Of a stretch of DNA of 64,000 nt, positions 60,810-64,000 are shown in pieces. Within the stretch, counting starts at the first letter, position 1, and each line of letters starts with the position of its first letter. Source of the DNA: Candidatus Woesearchaeota archaeon (lineage in GTDB: Archaea > Nanobdellota > Nanobdellia > Woesearchaeales > WJKL01); NCBI GenBank assembly GCA_019322435.1, contig JAHWIR010000014.1:74877-138876 (forward strand), read 5' to 3'. The notes under the pieces were generated by a model. It did no database searches. It had not been told where the DNA came from and saw only the letters and a program-made list of their open reading frames with translations. A program made the translations under genes and the position numbers.

Positions 60810-61004
60810 ATTATCTCCCCCAAATCGTAACTTTAGGAAATGGTGGTTATTTAAAAAGTTTATTGTTATCTACCCTTATCCCTGAACAAGTGCGACAAAA
60901 AAGTCATTTCCTCCAGGAGAAGCTATAAAAAAAACCATAAACTTTATATAAAAAACCTACCTACTAAATCAAAAACATATAATGTATATAGTCAGGGAGT
61001 ATTA
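60810..61004. promoter_or_regulatory. divergent promoter region thermosome / 61005 gene
   Basis: About 195 bp without a gene. Reverse-strand TATA-like TTTTTAAATA (60849-60858) serves the thermosome. Forward TTTATATAAAA (60944-60954) is about 50 bp upstream of 61005, and a second AT-rich box, CATATAATGTATATA, lies closer. A small dyad CTCCAGGAG is at about 60912-60920. No small gene was found. Confidence 0.45.
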
Positions 61005-61766
61005 ATGGCAGTAGAAACAAAAAAACAACAAGACACTGATGTATTTGTTAATAAATATGCCAAGATAAAAGAGTCAGGCGAAATTCTAGATGAATTAATC
61101 GAAGAAATTGAAAATCCTCATTTTGTTCTTGTAGGAACAGGCAAGACTGCAGAAGTGCCTGATTTATCAGTTATATACTTCTTGAATAGAGCCAAACAAA
61201 AAGACGGAAAAGTGACTATTGTAGATAAGGATACTCCTGAAGAGCTATTTAAGAATCTTGTTTGGAGATATCAAAAAAAAGACATTGATTTATCCAGCAA
61301 TGTAGAGTACATTAATGGGGAGATGGAAGAATTAGATACACTAGTGCAAGAATCAGCTGATTTAGTATTCTATCATAATAGTATAATGTATACAGGGGAT
61401 ATCCAAAAAACTTTTGACGCTTCTTGCAATACTGTTAGTGAAAAAAATGGATATGTTGTATTTGCATTAATTGATTATCAAGAGAGCTCCATAGTTAAAG
61501 AAGAAAATGATCCAGTGGGAATTTATAGAGAAAGAAATGAAGAACTAAAAAAAATAGCAAAGAAATCAAAAATAGCAAGCATGTTTTCTGGAATAAAAAA
61601 TGATTATTATTGTGATATTAAAGGATTTGATAAAGAGTTTGATGAACAAGTAAATAAATATCTCAAATATTGGGGTGAAGAACTAGAAGAAGTAGAGGAA
61701 GACATCAAAAAAGAAGTACTAGTTCCTAATTTTAGATGCAGCACAATGGTCATTGTTAGGCCGTAA
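61005..61766 (+). CDS. hypothetical protein, Rossmann-like
   Basis: A 253-residue acidic protein of unknown family. FVLVGTGKTAEVPDLSVIYFLNRAKQ at about 40-65 followed by GKVTIVDKD resembles a Rossmann strand-loop-helix and the acidic end of a second strand, as in SAM-dependent methyltransferases. The glycine loop is incomplete, so the cofactor is uncertain. The C-terminal third is Lys/Glu-rich helix and ends VPNFRCSTMVIVRP. A GGGAG ribosome site lies 8 nt upstream. It precedes a small acidic protein gene by 50 bp; the function is not inferable. Confidence 0.65.
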   Translation: MAVETKKQQDTDVFVNKYAKIKESGEILDELIEEIENPHFVLVGTGKTAEVPDLSVIYFLNRAKQKDGKVTIVDKDTPEELFKNLVWRYQKKDIDLSSNVEYINGEMEELDTLVQESADLVFYHNSIMYTGDIQKTFDASCNTVSEKNGYVVFALIDYQESSIVKEENDPVGIYRERNEELKKIAKKSKIASMFSGIKNDYYCDIKGFDKEFDEQVNKYLKYWGEELEEVEEDIKKEVLVPNFRCSTMVIVRP

Positions 61767-61816
61767 TTCTAAGCACAAACAAAAAGTTTATAAAAAAACC
61801 AATCAATTATAATCTT

Positions 61817-62005
61817 ATGTCTATTAAAACATTACTAGGAATAGAGCACGACCATATAACAGACGAAGAGATACTGGAAAAGATTGAGGAAGCGCAGGAA
61901 AAAAAGCAGACCCATATAGAGATTACAGATGAAGAAGGGAATGTGATTAAGATAGAGCTTCCTGATCTCAAGCTTGACAGGAAATTGATGGATGAAGGAA
62001 CTTAA
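61817..62005 (+). CDS. 62-aa acidic hypothetical protein
   Basis: A small protein rich in Glu, Asp and Ile/Leu, beginning MSIKTLLGIEHDHITDEEILEKI. The predicted plan is an amphipathic helix (18-30) and a beta hairpin (HIEITDEEGNVIKIELP). I do not recognise a family. A TATA-like TTTATAAAA (61788-61796) is about 25 bp upstream, so it has its own leaderless promoter. Real coding status is supported by codon use and the promoter position. Confidence 0.6.
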   Translation: MSIKTLLGIEHDHITDEEILEKIEEAQEKKQTHIEITDEEGNVIKIELPDLKLDRKLMDEGT

Positions 62006-62023
62006 GAGTAACCTTTAAATAAA

Positions 62024-62081
62024 GTAAGGCAAAGCCTTACAAATTTAATGTTATGCAATTTTAATTGCATAACATTTAAAT
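62024..62081 (+). promoter_or_regulatory. hairpin and 14-bp palindrome upstream of FKBP
   Basis: GTAAGGC/GCCTTAC (62024-62040, loop AAA) is a perfect hairpin just after the small gene. AATGTTATGCAATT (62047-62060) and AATTGCATAACATT (62063-62076) form a perfect 14-bp palindrome touching TTTAAATA (62074-62081), the likely FKBP TATA box 24 bp before its ATG. The palindrome is well placed as an operator; the first hairpin may end the upstream transcript. Confidence 0.55.
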
Positions 62082-62104
62082 AAACCAATTAAACTCTTTC
62101 TAAC

Positions 62105-62773
62105 ATGGCAATCAAGAAAGGAGACTTCATTGAAGTTGAATACACAGGAAGACTAAAAGAAGAAAAGCTTATATTCGACACTACAGATGAAAAAACAGCA
62201 AAAGAGATAGGAATACATTCTAAAGAGACTGCATATGGCCCTGTTGTAATCTGCCTAGGTCAAGGACAACTGCTTCCAGGCATAGAAAAAGAACTGGAAG
62301 GAAAAGAGCCAGGCAAGGAACTAGCAATTGACTTGCAGCCAGAAGATGCTTTTGGAAAAAAAGATGCAAAACTAATCAAGATGATTCCAATGGCTGCATT
62401 CAAAAGACAGAACATAATGCCTGAGCCAGGCATGCAGGTCAATGTTGACAACTTGATGGGAATAATAAAGACAGCTGCTGGCGGCAGATGCTTGGTTGAC
62501 TTCAACCACCCATTGTCAGGAAAAGAAGTTTCATACACAATCAAAATAAATAAAATTATAACAGATGACAAAGAAAAGCTAAAATCATTTATCTCTCTGG
62601 CATTAAATGCAAAAGATGTCCCTATTGAATTAAAAGAAGGAAAAGCAGAAGTGACAACTGACAAGGAAGTTCCAAAAGAGATACAAGGTGTCCTTTCTGA
62701 TAAAGTAAAAGAGCTTATTCCGTCGATAAAAGAGCTTTCCTTCTCTGTAAAGCAAAAGGAAAAGGTTAAATAG
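62105..62773 (+). CDS. FKBP-type peptidyl-prolyl isomerase (long archaeal type)
   Basis: A 222-residue protein. GDFIEVEYTGRL at about 6-17 opens the FKBP domain, with QGQLLPGIEKELEGKEPG near 56-75 and NHPLSGKEVSYTIKI near 138-152. An IF (insert-in-flap) domain lies between them, as in SlyD and archaeal FKBP. The last 65 residues form an extra domain found in long archaeal FKBPs. It speeds proline isomerisation and chaperones folding in the cytosol. It has its own palindrome-flanked promoter. Confidence 0.92.
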   Translation: MAIKKGDFIEVEYTGRLKEEKLIFDTTDEKTAKEIGIHSKETAYGPVVICLGQGQLLPGIEKELEGKEPGKELAIDLQPEDAFGKKDAKLIKMIPMAAFKRQNIMPEPGMQVNVDNLMGIIKTAAGGRCLVDFNHPLSGKEVSYTIKINKIITDDKEKLKSFISLALNAKDVPIELKEGKAEVTTDKEVPKEIQGVLSDKVKELIPSIKELSFSVKQKEKVK

Positions 62774-62855
62774 GGTTAATTTAACTATTCTAGAATAACA
62801 ATATTTTTATATTAGTTCTATTTTAAATCATTAACAATTTATTGAGGTGTTTACT

Positions 62856-64000
62856 GTGGAAGAAGACTTTATTAATCACGAGGAAAATTCTGAAACTCAA
62901 TCTTATGAGGAATCTCAGCCTGAGGAAAGCTATCAACCAGAACCAGCTCATGAGCCAGAGATATCTCAACCTGAACCAGAAGTATCTGCTCCAGAACCAA
63001 CTCCTGAGCCAGGTACCCAGACGAGCTCAAGCGAGTCTGACTCTTCGCTAGCTCCTAGAGAAGAGGCTAAAATAGAAACAAATGTTTCAAAATCAGATAC
63101 AGATGCTGAATTAGAAGAAATGCTTTCAAAGCAGAAAGCCAAGATCAAGGTTGTTGGAACTGGCGGTGGCGGAAACAATACTATCAACAGGATAACTGAA
63201 GTTGGAATCATAGGAGCTGAAACAATTGCAGTAAACACAGATGCCCAGGATTTATTATACACTTCTTCTGACAGGAAGATCCTGATTGGAAGGGAAACAA
63301 CTCATGGAATGGGCGCTGGTTCAAATCCAAAACTAGGAGAAGAGGCTGCAAGAGAAAATGAGATTGATATTAAAAAAGCATTTGCAGGAGCTGATATGAT
63401 ATTCGTGACCTGCGGCTTAGGTGGCGGAACAGGAACAGGCTCTGCTCCAATAATAGCTGAAACAGCTGCAAAGATGGGTGCATTGACAGTTGGAATTGTC
63501 ACAATGCCATTCACAATGGAAGGCAATACAAGATACGAGAATGCAGTTGCCGGACTGGAAAGAATGGAGCAGATTGTTGACACATTAATTGTTATTCCAA
63601 ACGATAAATTATTAGAACTTGCCCCTGACTTGCCATTGCACACTGCTTTCAAAGTAGCAGATGAAATTCTAACTAATGCTGTAAAAGGAATCGCTGAATT
63701 AGTCACAAAAGCAGGACTGGTCAACCTAGACTTTGCAGACATCAGAGCTGTGATGAAAAACGGCGGTGTAGCATTGATAGGAGTAGGAGAATCTGACACA
63801 GAAAACAGAGCACAAGAAGCAGTTGAAAAAGCAATCAACAACCCATTGCTAGATGTTGACATCGAAGGAGCATCTGGCGCTTTAATCAATGTTGCTGGCG
63901 GAGAAGACATGACTCTAGATGAAGCAAGAAAAGTTGTTGAAAATATTTCTGGAAGACTAAATGATGATGCTAAAATCATCTGGGGAGCACAGATTTCTAA
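62856..64000 (+). CDS. ftsZ: cell division protein FtsZ (3' part outside window)
   Basis: The frame starts at GTG (62856-62858) with Shine-Dalgarno GAGGTG 6 nt upstream and is open to the window end (381 codons visible). Residues 1-95 are a Glu/Pro/Ser/Gln-rich, probably disordered extension. The FtsZ GTPase core starts at [13 protein letters not shown] (about 95), with the tubulin signature GGGTGTGSA at about 188-196 and [15 protein letters not shown] in the T7/synergy loop region near 288-302. FtsZ polymerises at midcell to drive division. The C-terminus, with its membrane-tether binding peptide, lies outside the window. Confidence 0.95.
   Translation, partial: MEEDFINHEENSETQSYEESQPEESYQPEPAHEPEISQPEPEVSAPEPTPEPGTQTSSSESDSSLAPREEAKIETNVSKSDTDAELEEMLSKQKAKIKVVGTGGGGNNTINRITEVGIIGAETIAVNTDAQDLLYTSSDRKILIGRETTHGMGAGSNPKLGEEAARENEIDIKKAFAGADMIFVTCGLGGGTGTGSAPIIAETAAKMGALTVGIVTMPFTMEGNTRYENAVAGLERMEQIVDTLIVIPNDKLLELAPDLPLHTAFKVADEILTNAVKGIAELVTKAGLVNLDFADIRAVMKNGGVALIGVGESDTENRAQEAVEKAINNPLLDVDIEGASGALINVAGGEDMTLDEARKVVENISGRLNDDAKIIWGAQIS

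Overview
The window reads as a piece of an AT-rich archaeal chromosome, most likely a DPANN archaeon of the Woesearchaeota/Pacearchaeota type. That placement is inferred from gene content, not from a marker tree. The informational genes are archaeal: aEF1A, aEF2, uS10, eL8 (L7Ae), eS28, eL24, uL16 (L10e form), thermosome, archaeal triosephosphate isomerase, long-type FKBP. Genes are compact, often overlap by 4 bp, and have TATA boxes about 25 bp upstream of starts or tRNAs. FtsZ, FKBP, TspO, NnrD, YhbY and HIT proteins fit a small archaeal genome. There are no insertion sequences, CRISPR arrays or rRNA, and no gene-free stretch over 300 bp; the longest gap is about 220 bp.

Layout. 1-5.3 kb: beta-CASP nuclease (cut by the window edge), DUF378, pyrimidine-dimer-glycosylase-like protein, TspO, then the queuosine genes queH and queA with small membrane proteins and an MFS transporter. 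5.3-7.1 kb: two intron-containing tRNA genes, Glu(CUC) and Ser(GGA), flank a glycosyltransferase. The tRNA-Glu has two introns, one inside the T loop. 7.1-13.2 kb: nucleotidyltransferase and a translation block (uS10, aEF1A, aEF2, NDP kinase, eL24, eS28, eL8). 13.4-16.3 kb: a degenerate cis-prenyltransferase, a prepilin peptidase and two HIT proteins lacking the central histidine. 16.4-42.6 kb: one uninterrupted 8722-codon gene for a giant membrane-anchored surface protein with about 24 LamG/ConA-like domains, a central parallel beta-helix and a VPEF-type C-terminal anchor. 42.8-48.2 kb: type IV pilin-like protein, NFACT-R protein, HD protein, NnrD, a ribbon-helix-helix regulator with an operator array, a Kef antiporter, YhbY, uL16. 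48.2-54.1 kb: a second LamG protein (1431 aa) whose C-terminus continues into a pilin-like segment, then two more pilin-like proteins and a small membrane protein. 54.1-64 kb: TIM, DUF1461, NYN, a poly-gamma-glutamate-hydrolase-like protein, zinc ribbon, two coiled-coil/proline-rich proteins, DUF4013, thermosome, unknowns, FKBP and the start of ftsZ.

The most distinctive system is the cell-surface one. Each LamG protein gene is transcribed divergently from a type IV pilin-like gene (giant/42800 and 48213-52508/52652), and a prepilin peptidase lies 1.4 kb from the giant's 3' end. I infer a pilus/adhesin apparatus for contact with a host or with polysaccharides. The LamG domains seem to be inserted inside an Ig-like repeat, giving a long nested chain rich in N-glycosylation sequons. 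The second striking item is the tRNA-Glu gene, where each intron folds into a textbook bulge-helix-bulge.
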